Positions 24,488-32,591 of a stretch of DNA of 64,000 nt are shown in pieces; the stretch's first letter is position 1, and the number at the start of each line of letters is the position of its first letter. The notes below the pieces were generated by a model, which was not told the origin of the DNA, ran no database searches, and was given only the letters and a program-made list of their open reading frames with translations. This stretch comes from Streptomyces antarcticus. GTDB lineage: Bacteria > Actinomycetota > Actinomycetes > Streptomycetales > Streptomycetaceae. The stretch covers positions 310,001 to 374,000 of the forward strand of contig NZ_JAPNLM010000003.1 of NCBI RefSeq assembly GCF_026627255.1, read 5' to 3'. The translations under genes and the position numbers were made by a program.

Positions 24488-24619
24488 TCAGTTACAGGTC
24501 GTGACGCTCAGGCTGCTGTCTCCGCAGAGGAGCAGGCTGGCGCGGCTGCCACCGCCGGTCGCGGCCTCGGTGGTCTCTTCCTTGGGGGTTTCCATCGACT
24601 GCAGGTCGAGAAGGGTCAT
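24488..24619 (-). CDS. ramS: RamS: SapB class III lanthipeptide precursor
   Basis: This 43-residue peptide has an ATG (24619-24617) that overlaps the ramC stop (ATGA); GAGGAAA lies 7 bases upstream inside ramC. The leader starts MTLLDLQSMETPKEE, with the LLDLQ motif recognised by class III kinase-cyclases. The core SRASLLLCGDSSLSVTTCN has two S-x-x-S-x-x-x-C motifs, which give the two rings after dehydration and cyclisation. From memory, the core matches the SapB peptide of S. coelicolor at nearly every position. SapB is a secreted biosurfactant that lets aerial hyphae break surface tension. It is modified by RamC and probably exported by RamA/RamB. Confidence 0.96.
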   Translation of the reverse strand: MTLLDLQSMETPKEETTEAATGGGSRASLLLCGDSSLSVTTCN

Positions 24620-27276
24620 GTCGTTTTCCTCTTCTTCGAAGGAGTGTTCCGATGGGTCACGGCCCCGGGGTTCGGGACCGGCTCTGGGGCCGCCGCGGCG
24701 CGCCGCGGCGGCGGGAGGAACGGCAGCTGCGCGCGCCCGCCGGGCGCGGCGCCGCCGAGGGCGAGCAGGGCGCCCGCGGTGCCCGTGGACAGGTCCATGG
24801 ACAGGCGCATCAACTGCTCGCCGGGAAAGGCCAGACGGCCCCGGTACGGCACCGCGTGCCGGGCCAGCGCGTCGATCTGGCGGGCGATGTCGGCATCCCG
24901 GGTGCCGGGCCCCGGCGTGGTGGTCCGGGCCAGGTGGAGGATCATTCCGGCGGCGCCGCGGAAGAGCCCGGGCTGCGCGTAGAAGGTCGCCTGGGCGGCC
25001 CGTACGATCTCCAGCCGGGCCTGCTCGAACCGCGGGTCCGCGGCGTGCCCCAGCCAGTCGTCGAGCACCATGCCGATGCCCACGCTGCCCGCGCCCAGGT
25101 AGGGCATCGTGCGCCGGCCCTCGTCCACCTGGAGCGTGCCGAACACGCTGGTCACGCAGTGGTCGAGGTCGCGGTGCAGGGCGTCGCCGGCGCGCAGCAG
25201 GTAGTCCCGGTCGCCGGTGCGCTCGTACAGCCGCAGGAAGAGCAGCGCGGGCCCGGATGCGCCGTGCAGCAGGCCCGCGCGGGTCAGCTCCGGGACCGAG
25301 CGGGCGGCCAGTTCGGCGCAGCGCACCGCCGCGTCGTGCAGGGCGTCCTCCCCGGTGGACGTGCCGAGCGCGTCCAGGGCCAGTCCGATGCCGGCGAGTC
25401 CGCCGTGCAGGTCCGGTCCGACGTGCTGCCAGGGCTGACGCAGCAGCTGCTCCGCGAGGGCGAGCGCCCGGTCCCGGTGGCCGAGCCGCTCCAGGGTCCA
25501 CGCGGTTCCGGCGAGCCCGTCGTAGAAGCCGAGCGGGGTTCCCGAGCCGGGTTCCTTGGTTCGGGCCAGCAGCCACTCCTCGGCCTCGGGCCACGGCGCC
25601 GCTCCGGTCTCGGCCAGGGCGTACAGCACCCCGGCCGCGCCGTACCCGAAGCCGATGCCGCCGCCCTCCGCCGCGAACTGGGCGATGTCGCCCGGGAAGA
25701 GCCGGTCCTCGCGGTCGGGCGTGGCCGAGGCCCGGATCGCCGCCGTCATCGAGTCCCTGGCCGCCGCCCAGTCGCCGGGCTCCACGGGGAGGTAGGGCCC
25801 GTCCGGGGCGGGTATCCGCCCGCCCCGGCTCCCGCCCCCGCTCCCGGCGGTGGCCCCGTCCGGCCCGGCGAGGATCTCCTCGACGGCCTCGTCGAGGAAC
25901 CGGCGCGGTACGGGGAACTGCCCGGCGGCGATGTCGGCCAGGTGCACGGCCTTCGCCCGGTCCAGTACGAGCAGGCTCGTCAGCGGCAGGAACAGGGCGA
26001 GCCGCAGGCAGGCGAGGGCGTAGCGGTCCACGGCGAAGCCGCGGCGCCCGGGCGGCGCGACGAACGCCGGATTGGCGACCGTCTGCCGCAGCCCCTCGTC
26101 GATGTGCGCGGCGGCCTCGAAGTCCAGGAGCGCGACGGACGGTTCGCCCGCCTCGTCCTCCGCGACCATGATGTTGAAGAGGTGCAGGTCGTTGAAGACC
26201 ACCCCCCGGGCGTGCACGGCGTCGACGGCCTCGGTCACCAGGCGGTGGATCTTCAGCGCCCAGTCCGTGTAGGCGGCGAGCTCCGCGGGGTCCGGGTCTG
26301 CCTCGATGAGCGGGTGCCGGTGGGCGAAGTAGGTGTTGAGCGGCTTGCCCTCCAGGTACTGCATGACCAGGAAGTGGTGCTCGCCGACCGTGAAGGTGCC
26401 GCGTACCTCCGGTACGCGGTCCAGCCCGGCCAGCCGTTCGAGGGCCGTCCGCTCCCGGTGCAGCCGCTTCACGGCGTCGGCGCCGTCGGCGGCGAGACCC
26501 GCGTACGGCCGTGCCTCCTTGAGCACCACCGGCTCACCGGTGCGGGTGTCGCGGCCGGCGTACACCCCGCCGCCGTTGGAGAAGTGCAGGGCCCGCTCGA
26601 CCGTGTAGGGAACCCCGGCGAGGGTGACGGCGGACCGGGCGTCGAGGTGCGGCTTCAGGAAGCCGGGCAGCTCGAGCCACGCCGGCGGCTGGAACACCGG
26701 CCCGCGCGGGTCCGGCACCAGCACGCCGGCCGGGTCCTCGATCGCGGGGACCAGTTCGCCGTGCTCGTCGTAGCAGTGCCGCAGGGTGAAGCTGCCGTAC
26801 CGCAGGTGTACGGGGCCCGCGCCCCAGCGCAGGTCGCTCAGGATGTACGGGCCGGGTTCGCCGCCGAGCAGGGCGTCGAGGTCCTCGGCGATCCGCCGGC
26901 ACTGCTCGTCGTCCGCCGGGTAGACGGTCAGGAACTTCCCGCTGGCAGCGCGGTCGGCGTACTTGGCATTGCGCAGGTGCAGCAGGTAGCGGCTCGGCAC
27001 GAACTTGAAGGCGATGTGCCGCGCCGTGCAGTAGTCGTACACCCGCTCCAGCACGGACTCGGCGTTGTCCAGGCAGGCCGAGACGTGGATCTTCCAGCCC
27101 TGGGAGGGCAGTTCGCATCCGAGGGGCCGCAACGCGTACCAGTCCCCGCTGCGGTGCGACTGCCACCCCTGCGGTACGGGGGCGAGCGCGGCCCGGTAGT
27201 TCTCCTCGGCCCGCCGGTACGGCGCGTCGTAGAACCACTGGTCGGCGTCGCAGAAGGCGGCGTACCCCTTGTTCAC
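24616..27276 (-). CDS. ramC: RamC: class III lanthipeptide synthetase (lyase-kinase-cyclase)
   Basis: I chose GTG at 27276, preceded by GAGGGAG. It gives VNKGYAAFCDADQWFYDAP, the usual family N-terminus; an ATG at 27348 would add a low-complexity extension. The 886-residue enzyme has an N-terminal lyase-like region (to about 200). A Ser/Thr-kinase-like domain follows, with the Lys of VVLKEARPY, catalytic loop VVFNDLHLFNIMV and LLDFEAA. A C-terminal LanC-like domain (about 560-860) has GFYDGLAGTAW and LHGASGPALLF but no clear zinc-binding cysteines, as usual in class III. It phosphorylates, dehydrates and cyclises RamS. Its stop overlaps the ramS start, so the precursor is coupled to its modifying enzyme. 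Confidence 0.93.
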   Translation of the reverse strand: MNKGYAAFCDADQWFYDAPYRRAEENYRAALAPVPQGWQSHRSGDWYALRPLGCELPSQGWKIHVSACLDNAESVLERVYDYCTARHIAFKFVPSRYLLHLRNAKYADRAASGKFLTVYPADDEQCRRIAEDLDALLGGEPGPYILSDLRWGAGPVHLRYGSFTLRHCYDEHGELVPAIEDPAGVLVPDPRGPVFQPPAWLELPGFLKPHLDARSAVTLAGVPYTVERALHFSNGGGVYAGRDTRTGEPVVLKEARPYAGLAADGADAVKRLHRERTALERLAGLDRVPEVRGTFTVGEHHFLVMQYLEGKPLNTYFAHRHPLIEADPDPAELAAYTDWALKIHRLVTEAVDAVHARGVVFNDLHLFNIMVAEDEAGEPSVALLDFEAAAHIDEGLRQTVANPAFVAPPGRRGFAVDRYALACLRLALFLPLTSLLVLDRAKAVHLADIAAGQFPVPRRFLDEAVEEILAGPDGATAGSGGGSRGGRIPAPDGPYLPVEPGDWAAARDSMTAAIRASATPDREDRLFPGDIAQFAAEGGGIGFGYGAAGVLYALAETGAAPWPEAEEWLLARTKEPGSGTPLGFYDGLAGTAWTLERLGHRDRALALAEQLLRQPWQHVGPDLHGGLAGIGLALDALGTSTGEDALHDAAVRCAELAARSVPELTRAGLLHGASGPALLFLRLYERTGDRDYLLRAGDALHRDLDHCVTSVFGTLQVDEGRRTMPYLGAGSVGIGMVLDDWLGHAADPRFEQARLEIVRAAQATFYAQPGLFRGAAGMILHLARTTTPGPGTRDADIARQIDALARHAVPYRGRLAFPGEQLMRLSMDLSTGTAGALLALGGAAPGGRAQLPFLPPPRRAAAAPEPVPNPGAVTHRNTPSKKRKTT

Positions 27277-27310
27277 TCCTGCTCCCTCGGTCGGCTGCGG
27301 ACTTACCGTG

Positions 27311-27379
27311 TCACCCGCGGCGGGCACCGCGACAGTCACGGCTGTCACCGATGGGGCGTGCAGTACGCATGCGTCACTT
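27311..27379. promoter_or_regulatory. Candidate RamR-binding repeats upstream of ramC
   Basis: Four TCAC-type repeats lie within 69 bp upstream of ramC: TCACCC (27311), TCACGG (27336), TCACCG (27345) and TCACTT (27374). From memory, RamR of S. coelicolor binds direct TCACCc-type repeats before ramC. The motif is short and the spacing uneven. Confidence 0.4.
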
Positions 27380-27472
27380 GGAACGGAAACGCTCAGGAAG
27401 CGGTCCGGGAGGGAAACTTTCCGATCATCGGCAGGCGTGCGGGCCCATCGGGCCCGCCGGGGGCGCGGTGCC

Positions 27473-27982
27473 TCAGTGCTCGACCAGCCCCGTGACCGGG
27501 ACCGGAGCGACGTGGCCGGTCGCCGGGAGGCTCCGCGCCAGGGCGAGGCCGACGTCGACCAGGGAGGACCGGCGCAGGGAGGCGACCTCGGGGAACGGGG
27601 TCCAGGCCGACCCGACGATCTCGCCGTTCGGCTCGGGCCGGAGCACGCCGCCGGTGATGCGGACCCGGTAGAAGACGCCCACGTTCTGGTGAGAGACGCC
27701 CGCGTGCGCCTCGGACGCGGGGATCACCCGCGAGTCCACGCCCAGCAGGAGGTCGACCACCGCGTCGCAGCCGGTCTCCTCGGCGAACTCCCGGACCACC
27801 GCGTCGAACGGATCCTCCGCGTGCTCGACCCTGCCGCCCGGAAGGGTCCAGCACCCCGACGCGTGATGGGCGAGCAGGACCCGCCCGTCCTCGACGCACA
27901 CGGCGTACGCCGCCAGCCGGAAGCCGCCCCGCTGCGGCTCGTCCGCGATCGTCCCGGCCCCACGGCCCGTCTCCTGGTTCAT
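27473..27982 (-). CDS. NUDIX hydrolase
   Basis: The 169-residue product from ATG 27982 has a complete Nudix box, GGRVEHAEDPFDAVVREF followed by AEETG, matching GX5EX7REUXEEXGU. It also has the beta-strand lead-in RLAAYAVCVEDGRVLLAHH. Such enzymes hydrolyse nucleoside diphosphates linked to another group; the substrate here is not predictable. Upstream in-frame codons exist, but the protein sequence before MNQETG is low-complexity. It reads towards ramC without overlap and is probably a separate unit. It is not known to belong to ram loci. Confidence 0.88.
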   Translation of the reverse strand: MNQETGRGAGTIADEPQRGGFRLAAYAVCVEDGRVLLAHHASGCWTLPGGRVEHAEDPFDAVVREFAEETGCDAVVDLLLGVDSRVIPASEAHAGVSHQNVGVFYRVRITGGVLRPEPNGEIVGSAWTPFPEVASLRRSSLVDVGLALARSLPATGHVAPVPVTGLVEH

Positions 27983-28169
27983 CCGGTCATCTTCACCCAC
28001 GTGGGCCGGCCTCCCGCACCCCGCTCCCGTCCGGCGCACCGGATCTCCTTCGCGGCCTCCCGCGATCCGGCGGCGCTCCCCGCCACCCGGCCGACGCCGA
28101 GGCGCGGGCATGCCGCCGAGCCGGTCCGTTGGTCCGCTCGTGGCCGGTGATCGCGGCTTCAGGCTGTGC

Positions 28170-28225
28170 CATTGGCCCAGTTTCAGGGAGTCCATTTGAG
28201 CCAATGCCCTCGCAGGTGGTTATCT
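28170..28225 (+). promoter_or_regulatory. Promoter with overlapping inverted repeat
   Basis: CATTGGC (28170-28176) and GCCAATG (28200-28206) form a perfect 7-bp inverted repeat 23 bp apart. The right arm overlaps a plausible sigma-70-type promoter, TTGAGC at 28196-28201 and TTATCT at 28220-28225 with an 18-bp spacer, pointing to the downstream small ORF and FUSC gene. This suggests a repressor-controlled promoter. Confidence 0.5.
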
Positions 28226-28236
28226 GTGGCGTATCC

Positions 28237-28383
28237 ATGTACTTACGGCGCTGCGCGGCGCCGGACGGCAACGAAGCCGATCCGGAGCGCGGCGCCTTCG
28301 CCGTGCCCGTACGCCGCCCACCACCCCCGGGCGGACCGCGCGCCGGCGTGCGCCATCGCGAGGGGGGCGGCACACCGCCGTGA
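28237..28383 (+). CDS. Possible small ORF coupled to the FUSC gene
   Basis: ATG at 28237 lies 11 bases after a good -10 hexamer, so the transcript would be almost leaderless. The 48-codon frame ends in TGA at 28381-28383, overlapping the GTG of the FUSC gene (GTGA), which is the typical translational coupling arrangement. The peptide (MYLRRCAAPDGNEADPERG then Pro/Arg-rich) has no recognisable domain. It may be a leader peptide that controls the membrane protein rather than a functional protein. The codon pattern is not decisive. Confidence 0.35.
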   Translation: MYLRRCAAPDGNEADPERGAFAVPVRRPPPPGGPRAGVRHREGGGTPP

Positions 28384-29876
28384 AGAGGATGTTCGTGGCT
28401 CCGGATCCGGGGCGCCTGAGGCTGAGGACCTCGTCCCGCGCCGTCGTCGGCGTCGCGCTCGCCGTGCTGACGGCCGAGCTCGCCGGGCTCTCCCTGACCG
28501 CCTCCATCACCGGGGGACTGGCGGCCCTGCTCGGCCTCTTCACCGTGCTCGACCCCACCGTGCGCGCCCAGCGGATCACCACCGCCCTGCTCCCGGCCGC
28601 CGGGTTCCCGGTGCTGGCGCTGGCCACCACGCTGCACGGCGTACCGCTCGCCCGCGACGGCGCGTTCCTCGCCGTCGTCTTCGCCGGGGTCTACGCCCGC
28701 CGCTTCGGCCCGCGCGGACACGCCCTCGGGATCTTCGGCTTCATGATGTTCTTCGTGACGCAGTTCCTGCACGCCGTACCGGCCCAGCTCCCCGAGCTGT
28801 TCGCCGCCGTCGGGCTGGCGCTGCTGGCGTCCGCCGCCGTGCGCTTCGTCCTGTGGCCCATCGAGCGCCGCACCCCGCCCGCCGCCGCCCCGCCCGGGCT
28901 GCCGGGCAAGGGGATCGCCCGGCCCACCACCCGGCAGGCCTTCCAGGCCACCCTGGCCTGCTCCTTCGCCCTCGGCATCGGGCAGGCGCTCTCCGAGGAC
29001 CGCTGGTACTGGGCCGTCGGCACCGCCTGGTGGATCTTCGTGAACACCGCCTCCCGGGGCGAGACCCTGGTCCGCGGCTTCCGCCGCGTCGTCGGCACCG
29101 TCGCCGGCATCGCCGCGGGGCTGCTGATCGCCGTACCGCTGCACGGGGCGCCCGCCCCGACCGCCGCACTGGTCGCCGTGTGCGTCTTCGGGATCTTCTA
29201 CACCGCGGCCCCCTCGTACTCCTGGATGATGTTCTTCGTCACCGTCATGGCAGGACTGCTCTACGGGCTCCTCGGGGTCCTGCACCCCGGCCTCCTGCTC
29301 CTGCGTTTCCAGGAGACCGCCATCGGCGCCGTCGGAGCCGCCCTCGCCGTGGTCCTCGTGCTCCCGGTCACCACCCACGCCACCAACCACGCCTGGATCC
29401 AGCGCGCCCTGCGCTGCGTGCACGCGGCCACCGGCGAAGCGGCGGCCCGCCTCGCCGACACGGCCGGGGCCGACCCCGCCCCGCACGCCGCCGAGCTGGA
29501 GCTGCTGCTCGCGCGGGTACGGATGGCCCTCGCCCCGCTGGTGCACCCGCTCAGCCCGTTCCGCGCCCGCAAGGCCCGGGCCCGGCAGGTCATCGCCCTG
29601 CTGGACGAATGCGCGCGCGAGGTGCGCGGCCTGGCCGCGGTCGCCGCCGACCCGGCGGCCTCGCACGACGCCCGCCTGGCGGCCGCCTGCTGGCGCGTCG
29701 AGGCCGCGGTGGAGGCGCTCACCGCCGGCGAACGGGAGCTGGAGCGGCCCACGCAGGTCCGCCCCGCCGCCACCGAACCGGCCGCCCTGGTCCACCTGCA
29801 CGGCCTGGAGCGGGCCCTCGCCGAGCTGGCGGCGCCCCTGCGCAGCGACCCCCGGAGCCCCCTGGTCCGAGCCTGA
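28380..29876 (+). CDS. FUSC family membrane protein (putative aromatic acid exporter type)
   Basis: This 498-residue membrane protein has two halves of hydrophobic helices (about residues 20-165 and 185-345), including AVVGVALAVLTAELAG and GRVYARRFGP-like basic loops. The FUSC signature segment lies at WAVGTAWWIFVNTASRGETLVRGFRRVVGTV. A soluble helical C-terminus of about 150 residues follows. The second half repeats the fold of the first, as in the FusC/AaeB-like family, members of which export aromatic acids or toxic compounds. GTG 28380 overlaps the stop of a small upstream ORF; ATG 28389 is an alternative start. It could export a product made in this accessory region, but nothing ties it to one. 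Confidence 0.85.
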   Translation: MKRMFVAPDPGRLRLRTSSRAVVGVALAVLTAELAGLSLTASITGGLAALLGLFTVLDPTVRAQRITTALLPAAGFPVLALATTLHGVPLARDGAFLAVVFAGVYARRFGPRGHALGIFGFMMFFVTQFLHAVPAQLPELFAAVGLALLASAAVRFVLWPIERRTPPAAAPPGLPGKGIARPTTRQAFQATLACSFALGIGQALSEDRWYWAVGTAWWIFVNTASRGETLVRGFRRVVGTVAGIAAGLLIAVPLHGAPAPTAALVAVCVFGIFYTAAPSYSWMMFFVTVMAGLLYGLLGVLHPGLLLLRFQETAIGAVGAALAVVLVLPVTTHATNHAWIQRALRCVHAATGEAAARLADTAGADPAPHAAELELLLARVRMALAPLVHPLSPFRARKARARQVIALLDECAREVRGLAAVAADPAASHDARLAAACWRVEAAVEALTAGERELERPTQVRPAATEPAALVHLHGLERALAELAAPLRSDPRSPLVRA

Positions 29877-29900
29877 GCCACCCCGGCGCCCGCGGGGCCC

Positions 29901-30017
29901 GGCCGTGACGGGCGCCCCAGGCTGTGACGGGTACCCCGGGCTGTGACGGGCGCCCCACCCCGGGCTGTGACCGGCACCCCGGCCGTGACCGGCACCCCCG
30001 GCCGTGACCGGCCCCCC
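29901..30017. repeat. Six-copy 18-24 bp tandem repeat
   Basis: Six consecutive units of the form GGCYGTGACSGGCACCCC begin at 29901, 29920, 29939, 29963, 29981 and 30000; the third carries a 5-bp insertion. They occupy the gap between the convergent FUSC and helicase genes. Each unit is partly self-complementary. Divergence between units suggests slippage-driven expansion. Confidence 0.85.
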
Positions 30018-30103
30018 GGCCGGGCGCGTTCCCCCGTACGACGGCCGCCCCGGCCCGGTACGGGGCAGCCCTCGCCGGGCGGGCGGTCGCCCTCGGCAGC
30101 GCC

Positions 30104-32437
30104 TCAGGAGCGCCTCAGCAGCTCCGCCGGCGCCCCTTCCAGCCCCGCCGGCAGCCGGCCCGCCGTGTGCACGATGCCGAGCGACTGCGTCGCGCGGGTC
30201 AGCGCCACGTACAGGTCGCTCGGCCGCAGGGCGCCCGGCTCCACCACGACCACCGTGTCGAACTCCAGCCCCTTCGCCTGCCGGGGGCCGAGGAGGACCA
30301 CCTCCCGCGTCAGGTCCGGCTCGGCGTCCGCCCGGACCCCGGGCAGCACCGCGGCCAGCCCGGCGTGCAGCGCGTGCGGCGCGATCACCGCGAGCCGCCC
30401 CCGCTCCGGCCGCCCCCGCTCCGGCCGGTCGCGCTCCCGCAGCTCCCGCTCCACGGCCTCCGCGACGGCTCCCGCCAGGTCGGCGCCGGCGGCGCGCGCC
30501 CACGGCCGCACCCCGGTCGACCGTACCGAGCGCGGCGGCTCGAACGCGGGGTCGCGCGCCCGCAGCACCGCCGCCGCCACCTCCATCACCTCGGCGGGCG
30601 TGCGGTAGTTCACGTCCAGCCGGACCAGCTCCCAGCGGTCGCCCACGTACGGGTCGAGGGCGCGCCCCCACGAACCGCAGCCCGCCTCCTCCGCCGTCTG
30701 CGCCGGGTCGCCGACCAGGGTCATCGACCGGGTCGGGCAGCGTCGCATCAGCAACCGCCAGGCCATCTCCGACAGCTCCTGCGCCTCGTCCACGATGACG
30801 TGGCCGAAGGCCCAGGTCCGGTCCGCCGCGGCCCGCTCCGCGGTGCTCCGGTGGTCGGCCTCCTCGTACCGCTCGGCCATCCGCTCGGCGTCGATGATGT
30901 CGTGCGCCGCGAGGAACTCGTTCTCCTCGTCCTCGAACTCGTACGAGTCCGAGCCCTGCGACAGGTCCAGCACCCCCTGCGCGTACGCGACGCGCCGCGC
31001 CCGCTCCCGCTCCTCGGCGGCCCGCCGGGCGCCGTCGTCCTCCCCGAGCAGCTCGGCCGCCTCGTCCAGCAGCGGTACGTCCGCCGGCGTCCAGTCCGGG
31101 GTGCCGGTGTCCTCGCGCCGGATCAGGGCCGCCTCGTGCGCGGGCAGGTGGGTGGGACCGGCCAGGAAGTCGCGGACCAGCCGCTCGGGGGTGAGGCAGG
31201 GCCACAGGGCGTCGATCGCCGCGTGCACGGCGGCGCTCATGGCGATCTCCTTGCCGATCTGGGCGACGTCGTCCGGGCCCAGCAGGTTCGGTCCGCCGTA
31301 CGGATCGGCGCCCAGCCGGTCCACGAGCTGTGCCGTGAGGGCGTCGACGACCCGGAAGGCGAACGCGGGCCGCGCCCGGTTGTGCGGCAGCCCGGTGGCG
31401 CGGGCGTGGTCCCGCGCGGCGTGCGCGATCGTGCGGTCCAGCAGCAGGACCCCGTAGTCGTCGTGGTCGATCTCCAGGGCGGGCTCGGGGACGGTGTCGT
31501 ACTCCTCGCCGCTGTCCGCCGGCAGGGTCTCCGGCAGGCACTGCCGGTCGGCGACCACCCGGGCCAGCACCTCCGCCATCGCGGCCCGGCCCTTGACCGC
31601 GGCGGCGCCGGGACCGTCGGTTCCGGTGGCACGGACCCCGGGGAAGAGCTCGCCCGGCGTCGCGAGCAGCACGCCCGTCTCGCCGAGCGCCGGGAGGACC
31701 CCGCCGATGTAGCCGAGGAAGGCGGGGCCGGGGCCGACGATCAGCACCCCGCGCTTGGCCAGCAGCTCGCGGTGGGCGTACAGCAGGTAGGCGGCGCGGT
31801 GCAGCGCGACGGCGGTCTTCCCGGTGCCGGGACCGCCCTCGACGACCAGCACCCCGCGGTGGGTGGAGCGGATCACCCGGTCCTGCTCGGCCTGGATGGT
31901 GCGCACGATGTCGTGCATGCGGCCCGTCCGGGCGGCGTCGAGCGCGGCGAGCAGCACGGCGTCCGCGTCGGCGGCCTCGTGGCCCGTGCGCTCCGCGTCG
32001 GCGAGGTCGAGGATCTCGTCGTGGAGCGCGGTGACCTCCCGCCCCCGGCTGCTGATGTGCCGGCGGCGGCGCAGCCCCATCGGGGTGTGGCCGGTGGCCA
32101 GGTAGAACGGGCGCGCCACCTCGGCCCGCCAGTCGAGGACCAGCGGGGTGCGGTCCGCGTCGTCCGCGCGGATTCCGATCCGGCCGATGTGCGGGTCGCG
32201 ACCGTCGGAGAACTCCAGGCGGCCGAAACAGAGACCGTTCTCCCCGGCATTCAGAGCGGAAAGGAGCCCCGACTGTTCGGCGACCAGGACGTCCCGTTCC
32301 AGGCGGGCCTGGAACCCGGTGCCGACCTCGCGCAATGCCCCTTCGACCGCACGTTCGGCCTGGCCACGAAGATCGTCGAGGCGCCGATAGAGATCGGTGA
32401 CGAATTGCTGCTCTTTCCGGAATTCCTCGGTTGACAA
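30104..32437 (-). CDS. HelD/HelR-family RNA polymerase-associated helicase-like ATPase
   Basis: I prefer TTG at 32437, five bases after AGGAG; the GTG at 32443 overlaps the Shine-Dalgarno. The roughly 777-residue protein has an N-terminal coiled-coil arm (STEEFRKEQQFVTDLYRRL), then UvrD/Rep-like motor domains: Walker A EGGPGTGKTAVAL, Walker B VIVDEAQELSEMAW, GDPAQTA and VALTRATQSLG. A large insert lies between them. HelD-type proteins free stalled RNA polymerase, and the Streptomyces HelR subgroup also displaces rifamycins. I cannot separate the two from sequence alone and did not find an obvious rifamycin-associated element upstream. The gene is divergent from an antibiotic-modifying acetyltransferase. 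Confidence 0.9.
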   Translation of the reverse strand: MSTEEFRKEQQFVTDLYRRLDDLRGQAERAVEGALREVGTGFQARLERDVLVAEQSGLLSALNAGENGLCFGRLEFSDGRDPHIGRIGIRADDADRTPLVLDWRAEVARPFYLATGHTPMGLRRRRHISSRGREVTALHDEILDLADAERTGHEAADADAVLLAALDAARTGRMHDIVRTIQAEQDRVIRSTHRGVLVVEGGPGTGKTAVALHRAAYLLYAHRELLAKRGVLIVGPGPAFLGYIGGVLPALGETGVLLATPGELFPGVRATGTDGPGAAAVKGRAAMAEVLARVVADRQCLPETLPADSGEEYDTVPEPALEIDHDDYGVLLLDRTIAHAARDHARATGLPHNRARPAFAFRVVDALTAQLVDRLGADPYGGPNLLGPDDVAQIGKEIAMSAAVHAAIDALWPCLTPERLVRDFLAGPTHLPAHEAALIRREDTGTPDWTPADVPLLDEAAELLGEDDGARRAAEERERARRVAYAQGVLDLSQGSDSYEFEDEENEFLAAHDIIDAERMAERYEEADHRSTAERAAADRTWAFGHVIVDEAQELSEMAWRLLMRRCPTRSMTLVGDPAQTAEEAGCGSWGRALDPYVGDRWELVRLDVNYRTPAEVMEVAAAVLRARDPAFEPPRSVRSTGVRPWARAAGADLAGAVAEAVERELRERDRPERGRPERGRLAVIAPHALHAGLAAVLPGVRADAEPDLTREVVLLGPRQAKGLEFDTVVVVEPGALRPSDLYVALTRATQSLGIVHTAGRLPAGLEGAPAELLRRS

Positions 32438-32490
32438 TTGCACTCCTGCCGCGTTACAGTGTCCTCGTAAGCTTCATCACGTCTTCGTTT

Positions 32491-32520
32491 TTGACGACGT
32501 GGTGAACCAGTGAATATACG
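32491..32520 (+). promoter_or_regulatory. Promoter of the N-acetyltransferase gene
   Basis: TTGACG (32491-32496) and TATACG (32515-32520) with an 18-bp spacer form a good vegetative-type promoter reading into the acetyltransferase gene. A partial palindrome CACGTC/GACGTG (32478-32483, 32496-32501) overlaps the -35 box and may be an operator. Confidence 0.55.
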
Positions 32521-32541
32521 CTCACTGATCCCTCGGCAGTC

Positions 32542-32558
32542 AATTGGCCCAGCCAATT
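32542..32558. promoter_or_regulatory. Perfect 7-3-7 palindrome in the acetyltransferase leader
   Basis: AATTGGC, CCA and GCCAATT form a perfect hairpin or operator between the promoter and the start codon. A run of six T (32570-32575) follows after 11 bases, so it could act as an attenuator-like terminator or as a protein-binding site. Confidence 0.5.
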
Positions 32559-32591
32559 CGACCGGGGGATTTTTTGCGTACCGTGGTGCCC

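Noticed and set aside
24652..27495. A 947-codon plus-strand frame opposite ramC
   Set aside because: This is the complement of the ramC coding sequence with low-complexity Gly/Arg/Val content. ramC has clear kinase and LanC-like motifs on the other strand.
29901..30017. CRISPR array or attachment site
   Set aside because: Head-to-tail repeats with no spacers and no integrase nearby. Better explained as slippage or terminator structure.
27993..31541. A 1182-codon minus-strand frame across the FUSC gene and into the helicase gene
   Set aside because: It spans two supported genes in wrong frames and crosses the tandem repeat. There is no ribosome site or domain.
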